From Lysinibacillus sphaericus (lineage in GTDB: Bacteria > Bacillota > Bacilli > Bacillales_A > Planococcaceae): a stretch of 64,000 nt of DNA. The notes under the pieces were generated by a model, which had not been told where the DNA came from, did no database searches, and was given only the letters and a program-made list of their open reading frames with translations. The stretch covers positions 3,790,001 to 3,854,000 of the forward strand of contig NZ_CP019980.1 in the NCBI RefSeq assembly GCF_002982115.1, read 5' to 3'. The translations under genes were made by a program, and so were the position numbers. Shown here one piece after another: positions 8,753 to 17,857 of this stretch (within the stretch, counting starts at the first letter, position 1; each line of letters starts with the position of its first letter).

Positions 8753-11700
8753 GTGAAGGTGAAAGGTTTAGTTAATTTTGTATTGAAAAACAAATTGGCA
8801 GTGTGGTTATTAACAATTATCATCACTGTCTCAGGGATTTATTCAGGTACAAGAATGAAAATGGAATCAATCCCTGATATATCGATTCCATACTTAATTG
8901 TAATGGGCGTGTATCCAGGTGCCACGCCTGAACAAGTCATGAATGAACTTTCTATTCCATTTGAAAAATCCATTGAAAGTTTAGAGGATGTTAAAGCCGT
9001 TTATTCCACTTCCTCTTCAAACGTTGCCCAAGTGCAAGTCGAATATGACTATGGCATTGATATGGATGAAAAGAAACGTCAGTTAGAATCCGCTCTCGAT
9101 AATGTAAAACTGCCTGAAGGCGCGCAAGAACCAACAATCATGGCCATTAGTATGAACATGATGCCGGTTGTCGCATTATCTGTGAGTAGTTCGAAGGAAG
9201 ACATTGTTGACCTAACATCAACAGTAGAAGATTTATTACTTCCTAAAATCGAAAAAATCGACGGTGTTGCGTCAGCAACGATTACTGGTCAACACATTGA
9301 AGAAGTTTCGTTTAAATATGACGAAGAAAAAATGGCTGCTCTTGGCTTAACTGAAGATGCAGTCAAACAAATGATTCAAGCAAGTGATATGTCATTATCA
9401 CTTGGTTTATATCAATTTACGGTTGGTGAACAAGCGGTTTCCGTAGATGGTAAAGTTAAATCTATCGATGAATTAAAAGATTTATTAATACCTGTCACAC
9501 CTTCAGCTACACAACCTTCTCCTTTCGTTCGTTTAGGCGACATTGCTACGATTGAAGTTGAAGGTAAAGTACAATCTGTATCTCGTACAAATGGTAAAGA
9601 TGCCATTGCAATTCAAATCGTAAAAAGTCAAGATGCAAATACAGTAACGGTTGTCAATGCAGTAAAAGAGCTGATTAAAGATGAAGAAAAAAGAATTGAC
9701 GGCTTAAAAATTGATATTTCACTTGACCAAGGTGCTCCAATTGAAGATTCAGTCTTCACAATGATCGAAAAAGCGGTATTCGGTGGCGCAATCGCGGTTT
9801 TAATTATCTTATTATTCTTACGCGATTTCAAATCAACTATTATTTCGATTATTTCAATTCCAGTTTCAGTTTTCATGGCATTACTCTTATTAAACTGGAT
9901 GGATATTACGTTAAATATTATGACACTTGGTGCAATCACCGTCGCCATTGGACGTGTAATTGATGACTCCATTGTCGTAGTAGAAAATATTTATCGACGT
10001 ATCCATTTAAAACAAGAAAAATTAACAGGTCGCGCACTGATTCGTGAAGCAACTATTGAAATGTTTAAACCAATCTTGTCTTCTACATTAGTGACGGTAG
10101 CGGTATTCGCCCCACTTATGTTTGTAGGCGGTATGGTTGGCGAATTATTTATGCCTTTCGCATTAACGATGACATTTGCTTTAGGTGCGTCATTAATAGT
10201 AGCAATTACCATTGTACCAGCTTTATCCCACTTCTTATTCCGTAAAAAAATCTACGGAGAGAAAAAGGAAAGCCAGCATCAAGAAGTTGGTAAACTAGCT
10301 ATTTGGTACAGAGGTATATTAGAAAAAGCATTAAATCATAAAATCATTACATCTACGATTGCGATTTTAATGCTTGTTGGTTCCCTTGCTTTAACACCAT
10401 TAATTGGCTTTAGTTTCATGGGATCTCAAGAGGAAAAGGTCATGTATTTAACATATACACCTGGTACTGGCGAGCTAGCTGATGAAACAGAAGTAAATGT
10501 AGCACAAGTTGAAAAAGAATTAATGAAACGAAAAGATATTGATATTTTACAAGTTTCAATTACTGATGCTACAAATGCTGACCCAGCAGCAATGATGATG
10601 GGTGGCACAGCTGGTGGTGCATTAATGTACCTCATCTTTGACCCAGAAATGGAAGACTTCCCTGCTGCTCGTCAAGAAGTAGAAGACTATGTATTTAATC
10701 TTGACCAATCAGGCGAATGGAAAAGTCAAAACTTCTCATCAACGTCTATGGCTTCAAACGAGGTAAGTTACACATTATACAGTGAAGACTTAAACAAGTT
10801 ACGTAGCGCTGTTAAAGATGTTGAAGGATCACTCAAAGAAGTTAAAGGTCTAGAAGATGTGAAGTCTGATTATGAAGATCCATATGTAGAACATGTCTTA
10901 AAAGTAGAGCAAAAAAATGTCTTACAATATGGCTTAACGACTGCTCAAATTGTCATGGCTTTAAATTCTACTGCTTCACAAGAAGTGTTAACAACAGTTG
11001 AACGTGATGGCAAAGACATTAACGTCATTGTCAAACGCGATGCCAAGGCAGCAGCCTTATCAATCGATGATGTTTTAAAAACTGAAATTAAAACGGCTTT
11101 AGGCACAACGATGACCATTGGTGAATTAGTAAACGTTGAAGAAGGTACTACGCTTAATTCACTATCGCGCTCAAAAGGTGAATATTTCGCCACTGTATCT
11201 GCCACAATTATTGGCGATGATATTTCAAAAGCAACAACCGCAGCAGATAAAAAGATCGATAAATTAGACTTACCTAAAGGTGTGACAACAGGCGTATCCG
11301 GTGTAGCGGCAGATATGCAAGAAACATTTACGCAACTAGGTATTGCGATGTTAGCAGCTATCGCTATCGTTTACTTTATTCTTGTCGTAACGTTCGGTGA
11401 AGGTTTAGCACCATTTGCTATCCTCTTCTCATTACCATTTGCAGTCATTGGCGCATTTGTTGGCTTATATGTAACAAATCAAACGATTTCTGTATCCGTT
11501 ATGATGGGTCTCTTAATGTTAATCGGTATCGTTGTGACCAACGCCATCGTACTTGTAGACCGTATTATCCATATGGAACGCGACGGACTTGGGATGCGTG
11601 AGGCCATTTTAGAAGCAGGCGCAACACGTTTACGTCCAATTTTAATGACTGCCATTGCAACAATTGGTGCAATGATTCCAATGGCAATTGGTAATGGCGG

Positions 11701-11848
11701 TAGTGGACTAATTTCGAAAGACCTCGCGATTACAGTAATTGGCGGTTTATTATCTTCAACATTATTAACATTAGTAGTCGTACCAATTGTCTATGAAATG
11801 CTATCCAAAATGTTAAAGAAAAACCGTAAAGATGTTGAAGAAAACTAA
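8753..11848 (+). CDS. swrC: RND-family efflux transporter, SwrC type
   Basis: 1031 residues. A proton-driven RND exporter with an N-terminal helix (about 12-31), a large extracytoplasmic porter domain, helices 2-6 including the conserved GAITVAIGRVIDDSIVVVENIYRR segment with the proton-relay Asp pair, a second porter domain and helices 7-12. B. subtilis SwrC (YerP) has the same N-terminus and layout and handles surfactin and acriflavine. GTG at 8753 is taken as start, though GTG at 8759 is equally possible because the purine-rich upstream region (AAAGGGTAGGT) serves both. Likely substrates are lipopeptides or amphiphiles. Repression by the divergent TetR protein is inferred. Confidence 0.92.
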   Translation: MKVKGLVNFVLKNKLAVWLLTIIITVSGIYSGTRMKMESIPDISIPYLIVMGVYPGATPEQVMNELSIPFEKSIESLEDVKAVYSTSSSNVAQVQVEYDYGIDMDEKKRQLESALDNVKLPEGAQEPTIMAISMNMMPVVALSVSSSKEDIVDLTSTVEDLLLPKIEKIDGVASATITGQHIEEVSFKYDEEKMAALGLTEDAVKQMIQASDMSLSLGLYQFTVGEQAVSVDGKVKSIDELKDLLIPVTPSATQPSPFVRLGDIATIEVEGKVQSVSRTNGKDAIAIQIVKSQDANTVTVVNAVKELIKDEEKRIDGLKIDISLDQGAPIEDSVFTMIEKAVFGGAIAVLIILLFLRDFKSTIISIISIPVSVFMALLLLNWMDITLNIMTLGAITVAIGRVIDDSIVVVENIYRRIHLKQEKLTGRALIREATIEMFKPILSSTLVTVAVFAPLMFVGGMVGELFMPFALTMTFALGASLIVAITIVPALSHFLFRKKIYGEKKESQHQEVGKLAIWYRGILEKALNHKIITSTIAILMLVGSLALTPLIGFSFMGSQEEKVMYLTYTPGTGELADETEVNVAQVEKELMKRKDIDILQVSITDATNADPAAMMMGGTAGGALMYLIFDPEMEDFPAARQEVEDYVFNLDQSGEWKSQNFSSTSMASNEVSYTLYSEDLNKLRSAVKDVEGSLKEVKGLEDVKSDYEDPYVEHVLKVEQKNVLQYGLTTAQIVMALNSTASQEVLTTVERDGKDINVIVKRDAKAAALSIDDVLKTEIKTALGTTMTIGELVNVEEGTTLNSLSRSKGEYFATVSATIIGDDISKATTAADKKIDKLDLPKGVTTGVSGVAADMQETFTQLGIAMLAAIAIVYFILVVTFGEGLAPFAILFSLPFAVIGAFVGLYVTNQTISVSVMMGLLMLIGIVVTNAIVLVDRIIHMERDGLGMREAILEAGATRLRPILMTAIATIGAMIPMAIGNGGSGLISKDLAITVIGGLLSSTLLTLVVVPIVYEMLSKMLKKNRKDVEEN

Positions 11849-11869
11849 AGAATACAAGCAACAATCCGA

Positions 11870-11905
11870 AAGAGAGTGCTCCTGCAATGGAGCACCCTCT
11901 TTTTT
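11870..11905 (+). terminator. Terminator of swrC
   Basis: GTGCTCC (11875-11881) pairs with GGAGCAC (11888-11894), extended by AGAG/CTCT and followed by eight T. Confidence 0.88.
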
Positions 11906-11910
11906 TAAAG

Positions 11911-11930
11911 AATTGTTTGAGTGCCTGGCA
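11911..11930 (+). repeat. Dispersed 20-bp motif, copy 3
   Basis: ATTGTTTGAGTGCCTGGCAC, directly behind the swrC terminator. The last 11 bases form the palindrome GTGCCTGGCAC. Confidence 0.7.
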
Positions 11931-12058
11931 CTTCAAATATGATGACTTAGCTAGTGGAGGAAACATTTCTTTGCGTTCTCCAAGAGCTGGAATGGTAATA
12001 ATGACTTCATTGTATTGAAGATAATTTCCCATCTGCTATCCCTATCCTTTGTTTACTT

Positions 12059-12556
12059 TTAACAACCATTATTTGTGCTTAGTAACTGATAGACAGCTTG
12101 TTCCTGCCCAAACCTTTCTAATACTTGTATTTTTTCCATACCTATTTTTTCTAGCACCCGACAGGAGGCAATATTGGCAGTTTGTGTTTCTGCTACTAGC
12201 TTGGATAATTGTAAACTAGTAAATCCATAATGGATGACCGCAGTTAAAACTTCTTGTGCGTAACCTTTACCCCAATATTGTGGCAAAAATTGATAGCTAA
12301 GCTCATAGGTTGTTTGTTCATGGTATTCATCAATCGATACTAGACCAATGAAGTCATTCGTGTTCTTTAATGATATGGTAAAGTATGAATTAGGAAATGA
12401 TGATTGCAACATGCTGTTAAAGGAAGAAAGAATATAGTTTTTATCTGGAATCCCTCCAAGAAATGCTCTGACATCCTGATTACAATATAAAGAATAAATA
12501 TCATCTTGATGGTGTGGCTTTAAAAACTCAATTACACAATTTTCAGTTATTAGCAT
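12059..12556 (-). CDS. GNAT N-acetyltransferase (RimJ/RimL-like)
   Basis: 165 residues from the ATG at 12556, which has GAGG 6 nt upstream; a longer frame exists but lacks a ribosome site. It has the acetyltransferase fold, with the acetyl-CoA loop region YWGKGYAQEVL at about residues 100-110 and the closing ETQTANIASCRVLEKIGM typical of RimJ/RimL enzymes. These acetylate ribosomal-protein N-termini or small amines; the acceptor here is unknown. It is a single gene, separated from mprF by a terminator. Confidence 0.85.
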   Translation of the reverse strand: MLITENCVIEFLKPHHQDDIYSLYCNQDVRAFLGGIPDKNYILSSFNSMLQSSFPNSYFTISLKNTNDFIGLVSIDEYHEQTTYELSYQFLPQYWGKGYAQEVLTAVIHYGFTSLQLSKLVAETQTANIASCRVLEKIGMEKIQVLERFGQEQAVYQLLSTNNGC

Positions 12557-12635
12557 ACTATTCCTCATTATTAGAATTTTCTTTATTATGACAAAGACAT
12601 TGTGTAAAATCAAATATATTTTCCCAAATTTACCA

Positions 12636-12674
12636 TAAAAAAAGACTGCATCCAATATAATCTTGAATGCAGTC
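12636..12674 (-). terminator. Minus-strand terminator downstream of mprF
   Basis: GACTGCAT (12644-12651) pairs with ATGCAGTC (12667-12674), and the minus strand then reads eight T. It lies about 190 bp past the mprF stop. The DNA between (12675-12861) shows no convincing gene. Confidence 0.8.
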
Positions 12675-12861
12675 CCATATTCACTTTAGCTTCCCATTTT
12701 CTCTTAACAAGCCCATGCGAATGCCATCATATTAAAAGCCCTCTTTAAAACACACTTTGCGATATTTCGCTTCCTATTGCATCATGAATGTCTTTCATAC
12801 TTGAATCATGTGCTTGTTTCCTTACCCTGTTGTAAACCTAACCGCGCACTTACAAACTCAC

Positions 12862-15384
12862 TTATTTTCTCTTTCGTCCAATCAATAATGTAATTTGTGC
12901 CATCGTAAAGGGCAACGATGATTTTTTGCGATACGCTACATATTTTGGTTCCCAAAAATCTGCATATTTTAATTTAAAGTTTTTTAAGCCTTTAAAATGA
13001 TAGAAATACTGGCCATGTAAAAATATTTGTGCTGCAATTTTTTCGCTTAAAAAAGAGTATCTAGATTGACCGACATTCGATAACGGAGACATGCCCATAT
13101 TAAATACATGGTATCCTTGTTCTTTCGCCCATTGAAACAGCGATAAGAAAATGAAATCCATTGTACCAGACGGTGCCCCAGGTTTAAAGCGCATCAGGTC
13201 GACTGAAATTCTTTCGCCATTATCATACATAGGCATGATGCTTGCAAAGCCAATGACGCCTTCAGCTCCTCTTAACACAGCAATTTTTGAGGTGTTCAAA
13301 TAATTTTCATCGAAAAAGCCAAGAGAAAATCCCTTCTCGGCCCTTCCTTGTAGCCATTTTCTTGATACTTCCGCTAGTTCAGTCATAACCTCCTGTGAGT
13401 AAGGCGGACTTAATATTGTGACCGTATAGTTCTCGCGTTCAAATCTATTTTTTACCGCCCTGCTGCCCTTCATTTCTTTTCCAGCAAATGTGAACATCTC
13501 TAAATCAACAAACGCTTCCTCTCCCAGCTTAAAAAAGCTATAACCATGCTCATGTAACACAGGGAAAATCTTGTTGTTAATTTCATAAAAAACAGGTGTA
13601 TAGCCATGCCTATCTGCTACTTCCAAAAACTCCTGAATAGCCGATAATAAATCACTTTCTGGACCTACCGGATCGCCTAGTACCACGATTTTATCTGCAT
13701 AGATTTGATAGGCGAATAACACCGTATTTTCTTTATTCCAATAGACAAATTTGTCATGCAAAAAAATGAGATGTGAAAACTCCGTTCCCGTATACTCCAT
13801 AAGATGACTTTTAATTTTATCTTCATGTTCTTTTGATAGTAGCTTGTACATTTTTTTAGGTCCACGTGTAAGATAACCTAAGTAAAAAATAGCGCAAGCG
13901 ATGAGGATACCGATCATTGCACTGAAAAATAAATCCCGATAATCTGTAAGGATATAATATTGCAATGGTGTCGGAATATGAATTTTTGCGGTAGGTAAAT
14001 TGATATAACCTATTAATAAGTACATTGCCGTAATGAAAATAACCGCCGCAAGGTCAAATAAGATAGTACCCCATGTTAAGACATAACTTTCCCGATAAAA
14101 TTGTTTTTTGGATGCCATTAACAATACAGCGACTATCAGTAAAAAAATGGCTTCTTCATAATCAAAACCTTTACTAATTGAAAATAAAGCCGAACTGCTA
14201 AGCACGATAATGGCAAGTTGATAAGCCGTTTTCACTTTATATTTAATTCCTCTACACAACCCTAATAGAATAAAGCCTGCCGCAACAGTTAATTGATGGG
14301 AAATATTCATAATTGGTGATGATAAAAACTCCTGAGCGATTTTTAATCTGCTTAAAATACCTGGTACCGATGCTGATAACAATAAGACAATGCCCGAGAT
14401 AAATACTAAACTGGTTAACAACATATGACTAATCTTTTGAAAAATAACATTTGGTACATCGTCCCACGACCGATTCCAACGCTCCCAATAATCTTTCATA
14501 AATAATAGTACGGACACTAAAAATGGTAGTACAAAGTAGCCCACACGATACAAAATTAATAAAAAGAGTACTTTTTCTTCGGCAATTCCAACACTTTGCG
14601 TCCCCCATAAAAAAACAAGGTCAAATGAGCCAACCCCTCCCGGAATCATGCTTACTATACCTGCACATGAGGCAATTAAAAATATCGGTATGAGCGTAGA
14701 GAGCTCCATCGGTATTTGGATGATGATTGTTAACATCCAAATGACAAAAAAGACCGCAAGCCATTCAGCAACAGAAGTAATCATTAACTGTAGGAATACT
14801 TTATACGTTAAGGCACTTCTTTTGTTATAGCGAATAAGATGCGTCACTAAAAATACAGGAACATAGAGGCTGACCACAATGACAGCAATTGATAACCAGC
14901 GAATTTCTTTTAACATTGGGAAATCCCAAAAGAACAGATACATCAACCAAGTTAACAATGAAATCCCTGTTAAATAAAAAAGAGTAACGGTGGCAATGCT
15001 CTTTAACAAGCCTTCACGATCCACTTTATATTTTGAATAAAAATAATTTCGTAGAAATACACCTACTAAACCGCCAAAGCCAATAAGGTTCGAAAATGTG
15101 TTGACGATAAACGAATTATTCACTAAAGTACGCTTGTTTATTTTCATTCCTAATAGTTTTACCAAAATAACATCGTAAAAAATCATCGGAGTAATCGCAC
15201 AAAACGTAATGAAAAAAATCAACAACAGTTCCCATACTTGCAATTGACTAACTTCATTTCGCAGTAAATTTACATTTACCCCCCTTAGCGATTGTTGTAT
15301 TTCGTAAATCGCTATCGCTAAAAGTATGATTGGAAATATAATTTTTAGAAACCGTAGTAATGGTTCTTTCCTAAATTTAAACAT
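12862..15384 (-). CDS. mprF: Bifunctional lysylphosphatidylglycerol synthase/flippase
   Basis: 840 residues, close to B. subtilis MprF (856). The N-terminal two thirds hold about 14 membrane segments (flippase domain, with the conserved MIPGGVGSFDLVFLWG stretch). The C-terminal third, from about residue 530, is the cytosolic GNAT-like DUF2156 transferase (motifs VVLGDPVGPES, GFASIMPMYDNGERISVDLMR, FNMGMSPLS). It transfers lysine from Lys-tRNA to phosphatidylglycerol and flips the product outward, lowering surface charge and giving resistance to cationic peptides. It stands alone on the minus strand. GGGGAG lies 12 nt upstream of the ATG. Confidence 0.95.
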   Translation of the reverse strand: MFKFRKEPLLRFLKIIFPIILLAIAIYEIQQSLRGVNVNLLRNEVSQLQVWELLLIFFITFCAITPMIFYDVILVKLLGMKINKRTLVNNSFIVNTFSNLIGFGGLVGVFLRNYFYSKYKVDREGLLKSIATVTLFYLTGISLLTWLMYLFFWDFPMLKEIRWLSIAVIVVSLYVPVFLVTHLIRYNKRSALTYKVFLQLMITSVAEWLAVFFVIWMLTIIIQIPMELSTLIPIFLIASCAGIVSMIPGGVGSFDLVFLWGTQSVGIAEEKVLFLLILYRVGYFVLPFLVSVLLFMKDYWERWNRSWDDVPNVIFQKISHMLLTSLVFISGIVLLLSASVPGILSRLKIAQEFLSSPIMNISHQLTVAAGFILLGLCRGIKYKVKTAYQLAIIVLSSSALFSISKGFDYEEAIFLLIVAVLLMASKKQFYRESYVLTWGTILFDLAAVIFITAMYLLIGYINLPTAKIHIPTPLQYYILTDYRDLFFSAMIGILIACAIFYLGYLTRGPKKMYKLLSKEHEDKIKSHLMEYTGTEFSHLIFLHDKFVYWNKENTVLFAYQIYADKIVVLGDPVGPESDLLSAIQEFLEVADRHGYTPVFYEINNKIFPVLHEHGYSFFKLGEEAFVDLEMFTFAGKEMKGSRAVKNRFERENYTVTILSPPYSQEVMTELAEVSRKWLQGRAEKGFSLGFFDENYLNTSKIAVLRGAEGVIGFASIMPMYDNGERISVDLMRFKPGAPSGTMDFIFLSLFQWAKEQGYHVFNMGMSPLSNVGQSRYSFLSEKIAAQIFLHGQYFYHFKGLKNFKLKYADFWEPKYVAYRKKSSLPFTMAQITLLIGRKRK

Positions 15385-15449
15385 GTGCTAAACCTACTCC
15401 CCATCAGCTTTCTTAACATACTTCATAAAAAAAGTTGGATTGTATATTT

Positions 15450-15485
15450 AAAAAATGGAGTATTGTAAACCAACTACAATATTCC
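15450..15485 (-). terminator. Terminator of ktrC
   Basis: An 11-bp stem (15457-15467 with 15475-15485, one mismatch or wobble), followed on the minus strand by TTTTTT. Confidence 0.82.
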
Positions 15486-15494
15486 ACTTCTTTC

Positions 15495-16160
15495 TTATTC
15501 TTTCATTGCCTTCTTCACAAAACGGTTAATATCCACATCAGCACCGATAAGAAGCATAATATCTCCAAGTAAAATTTTGTCGCTTGCTTGTGGAGAAACG
15601 ATAATATCCGATCCTCGTTTTATGCCGACAATGTTAATGCCGTATTTTGCGCGGATATCTAAATCCATAATCGAATAACCGGCAATGGCATCATTTGCTT
15701 TTAATTCCATAATCGAATGCTCATCTGACAGCTCTAAATAATCGAGCACCGTATTAGATAACATATTATTCGCTATACGAATACCCATATCACGCTCAGG
15801 ATGAACTACAAAATCAGCTCCAATTTTTCTTAGCACTTTTTCGTGGTAGTCATTTTGAGCTTTTACTGTAATTTGCTGAACACCAATTTCTTTTAAAATA
15901 ATAGTCGTTAAAATACTTGCCTGAATATCTTCGCCAATAGCGACAATGACATGTTCAAAATTCCGAATACCTAATGAATTTAATACCGATTCATCTGTTG
16001 AATCGGCAATAACAGCTTGCGTTGCGATGGCAGCAAACTCATCTACCCGTTCAGATGAATGGTCAATCGCCATTACTTGCGCACCTTGACTCATTAGCTC
16101 ACGAACAATACTCCCTCCGAAACGTCCAAGTCCAATGACGGCAAACTCTTTTTTCATCAT
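15495..16160 (-). CDS. ktrC: Potassium uptake regulatory subunit KtrC (RCK domain)
   Basis: 221 residues, the same length as B. subtilis KtrC. The N-terminal RCK_N domain begins FAVIGLGRFGGS (Rossmann glycine motif for nucleotide at about residues 6-17) with an acidic residue ending strand 2 (MAIDHS). The RCK_C domain follows from about residue 135 and is a known c-di-AMP-binding site in this family. It gates a KtrD/KtrB-type K+ channel; no membrane subunit gene is adjacent, as in B. subtilis where ktrC and ktrD are unlinked. GGAGGG lies 7 nt before the first of two ATGs. Confidence 0.93.
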   Translation of the reverse strand: MMKKEFAVIGLGRFGGSIVRELMSQGAQVMAIDHSSERVDEFAAIATQAVIADSTDESVLNSLGIRNFEHVIVAIGEDIQASILTTIILKEIGVQQITVKAQNDYHEKVLRKIGADFVVHPERDMGIRIANNMLSNTVLDYLELSDEHSIMELKANDAIAGYSIMDLDIRAKYGINIVGIKRGSDIIVSPQASDKILLGDIMLLIGADVDINRFVKKAMKE

Positions 16161-16291
16161 TCAAAATCCCTCCGAAAACTACAATTACTTTATTTTAACT
16201 TATTCTCGCTTATATGTATTGTCAAAACAGGAGACCAATCGTCATTTTACCTTTTCTATCTAGTATTTTCGACATTCTATACTATTACTAT

Positions 16292-16321
16292 TAAAAAAAG
16301 CGAGGATTTAAACATCCCCGC
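16292..16321 (-). terminator. Terminator of ykuV
   Basis: On the minus strand GCGGGGAT pairs with ATCCTCGC through one G-U pair, followed by TTTTTTT. It lies 17 nt after the ykuV stop. Confidence 0.82.
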
Positions 16322-16337
16322 CTAGCAAATATTAAAA

Positions 16338-16790
16338 TTATGCGTTACGCATTTCATCGAGAACTCGATTCACACGTTTTTCTAACATCTTCATACCGCT
16401 ACCACCAGCTTGCATATGGCGAAGCTGTCCGTCTTTATCGAATACGAAGTAAGCGGGTACGTATTGGTTTTCAAAAGCATCCGTTAACTTCATTTCATTA
16501 TCTACAAAAATAGGTTGTGTAATATCATGCTCTGCTGCAACAGCTTTGATCGTATCCAAATCAGTATCTGCTTCAGAACGTGGCATATGCACAGCAATAA
16601 CGTTTAATTCATCTTTATATTGGTCACGGAAATTATTCACTTCCGGCATTGCCTCTTTACATAAATGACAGCTTACAGACCAAAAATGGATTAGTGTTGG
16701 TTTTTCGCCAACTAATTGTGCTTTCGTTACTTCACCATTTAACCATGTTGTTGCACCTGTAAGTTCAGGCATTTGTTCACGAAGTTTCAT
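16338..16790 (-). CDS. ykuV: Thiol-disulfide oxidoreductase YkuV
   Basis: 150 residues from the ATG at 16790 (GGGAGG 7 nt upstream). It is a thioredoxin-fold protein with the redox motif CHLC inside FWSVSCHLCKEAMPEV, and no signal peptide, so it is cytosolic. The N-terminus MKLREQMPELTG and the C-terminal AGGSGMKMLEKRVNRVL match B. subtilis YkuV (148 residues), a thioredoxin-like disulfide reductase encoded beside the peroxiredoxin ykuU. The gene order is the same here, but a 168-bp inverted-repeat element separates the two. A terminator-like hairpin sits just upstream of the ribosome site. Confidence 0.92.
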   Translation of the reverse strand: MKLREQMPELTGATTWLNGEVTKAQLVGEKPTLIHFWSVSCHLCKEAMPEVNNFRDQYKDELNVIAVHMPRSEADTDLDTIKAVAAEHDITQPIFVDNEMKLTDAFENQYVPAYFVFDKDGQLRHMQAGGSGMKMLEKRVNRVLDEMRNA

Positions 16791-16806
16791 AAAAAATCCT
16801 CCCTTG

Positions 16807-16838
16807 AAAAAAATATCCCCACAAGCGTGTCGTGGGGA
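16807..16838 (-). terminator. Terminator-like hairpin in the ykuV leader
   Basis: TCCCCAC (16816-16822) pairs with GTGGGGA (16832-16838). On the minus strand it is followed by TATTTTTTT and then at once by the ykuV ribosome site. It could end read-through from ykuU or attenuate ykuV. Confidence 0.6.
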
Positions 16839-16859
16839 CCCATTATTCATTTTATGCAT

Positions 16860-17027
16860 GAATTGAGCCTTGGCGTAATTGCGTCTAGATTTTTTTCAAA
16901 AAGCTCGAAAAAAATCTAGACAGTGCCAGAGTACTCCGACTTGCTCAATAGCTGTACCGCTACTGATTTCATTGCATAATTCGCATTCATCCCGCTCTTT
17001 CTAAAAGTGAAGGACTTTGCTCAATTC
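16860..17027. repeat. MITE-like inverted-repeat element between ykuU and ykuV
   Basis: A 168-bp non-coding segment bounded by GAATTGAGC (16860-16868) and its exact complement GCTCAATTC (17019-17027). Inside is a perfect 15-bp hairpin, 16883-16897 with 16907-16921, around a 9-nt loop. There is an inner GCTCAAT copy near 16945, so a shorter element is also possible. It ends 3 bp before the ykuU stop codon. A mobile or dispersed repeat is suspected from structure alone. Confidence 0.5.
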
Positions 17028-17029
17028 AA

Positions 17030-17572
17030 TTAAAGAGTTGCTTGACCTGGGCGCCAGTTTGCTGGGCAAAGACCACCAGTTTGTAAAGCTTGTAATACAC
17101 GTAAAGTTTCATCAACGTCACGGCCAATATTATTATCGAATACTGTTTGATATTTTAATTCGCCTTCTGGATTAATGATGAATAAGCCGCGTAGTGCGAT
17201 ACCTTCTTCTTCAATTAAAACGCCATATTCTTTCGAAATCGCATGGTTCGTATCTGCTGCTAATGGGTATTTTAATTCTCCAAGGCCATTTTGCGTGCGA
17301 TCTGTGTTAATCCAAGCTAAGTGCGTGTGGATTGTATCAGTTGAAACGCCGATTACTTCTGCATCTAAGTCTTCGAACTCATCATAACGATCGCTCATTG
17401 CAGTAATTTCTGTTGGACATACAAAAGTGAAGTCCATTGGGTAGAAGAACAGTACAGTCCATTTGTCTTGTGATTTAATTTCTTCTAAAGATACTTTACC
17501 AAAAGATTTGTCTGGAAGTACTGCTTCCATTGTGAAGTCTGGGGCTTGTTTACCTACCATGCGTTCTGCCAT
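17030..17572 (-). CDS. ykuU: 2-Cys peroxiredoxin YkuU (AhpC/Prx1 class)
   Basis: 180 residues from the ATG at 17572, with GGAGGG 7 nt upstream; a longer in-frame start lacks a site. Peroxidatic cysteine is in FYPMDFTFVCPTE (about residue 51) and resolving cysteine in GGLCPANW near the C-terminus, the typical 2-Cys Prx1/AhpC arrangement. It reduces hydrogen peroxide and organic peroxides using a thioredoxin-type donor; the neighbouring ykuV product is a candidate. Length and order match B. subtilis ykuU-ykuV. Confidence 0.93.
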   Translation of the reverse strand: MAERMVGKQAPDFTMEAVLPDKSFGKVSLEEIKSQDKWTVLFFYPMDFTFVCPTEITAMSDRYDEFEDLDAEVIGVSTDTIHTHLAWINTDRTQNGLGELKYPLAADTNHAISKEYGVLIEEEGIALRGLFIINPEGELKYQTVFDNNIGRDVDETLRVLQALQTGGLCPANWRPGQATL

Positions 17573-17700
17573 TATAAATCCCTCCGAATAATATGTAGTT
17601 TTATATTCCATTCGCACATGCGAACCGTCTTCTACGATAGCAAAGAAAGCACAGATTTTCAACGAAGTGCACTTCGCCACGCTAATCGTTTCAAGTGTAC

Positions 17701-17716
17701 TGACAAATTTTTGTCA
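17701..17716. promoter_or_regulatory. Palindrome TGACAAATTTTTGTCA upstream of ykuU
   Basis: TGACAAA and TTTGTCA arms with a 2-bp centre. On the minus strand it overlaps a TTGACA -35-like hexamer about 130 bp before the ykuU start. It is a candidate operator for an unidentified repressor and does not match the PerR box. The rest of 17717-17857 shows nothing else clear. Confidence 0.4.
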
Positions 17717-17857
17717 AATACCCAATAAATAATCATCACTACACTATAGTTATTAGCTTCTTTTCGTAAATTTATTCTAGAATAACACAAAAAACTGCTC
17801 GAAAATAGAGAAGCTTCTTTTCTTTCAAATACATCTGCATTTTTTCCTCCAAAACGA

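Noticed and set aside
11730..12032. A 100-codon open frame on the minus strand overlapping the swrC end, its terminator and the 20-bp motif.
   Set aside because: It runs antisense through a coding region, a hairpin and a repeat, and its ribosome site is poor. The first 35 residues look protein-like, but I cannot link them to any family.
12675..12861. Very short frames (17 and 8 codons) on the minus strand after mprF.
   Set aside because: No ribosome sites at workable distance and no conserved features visible.
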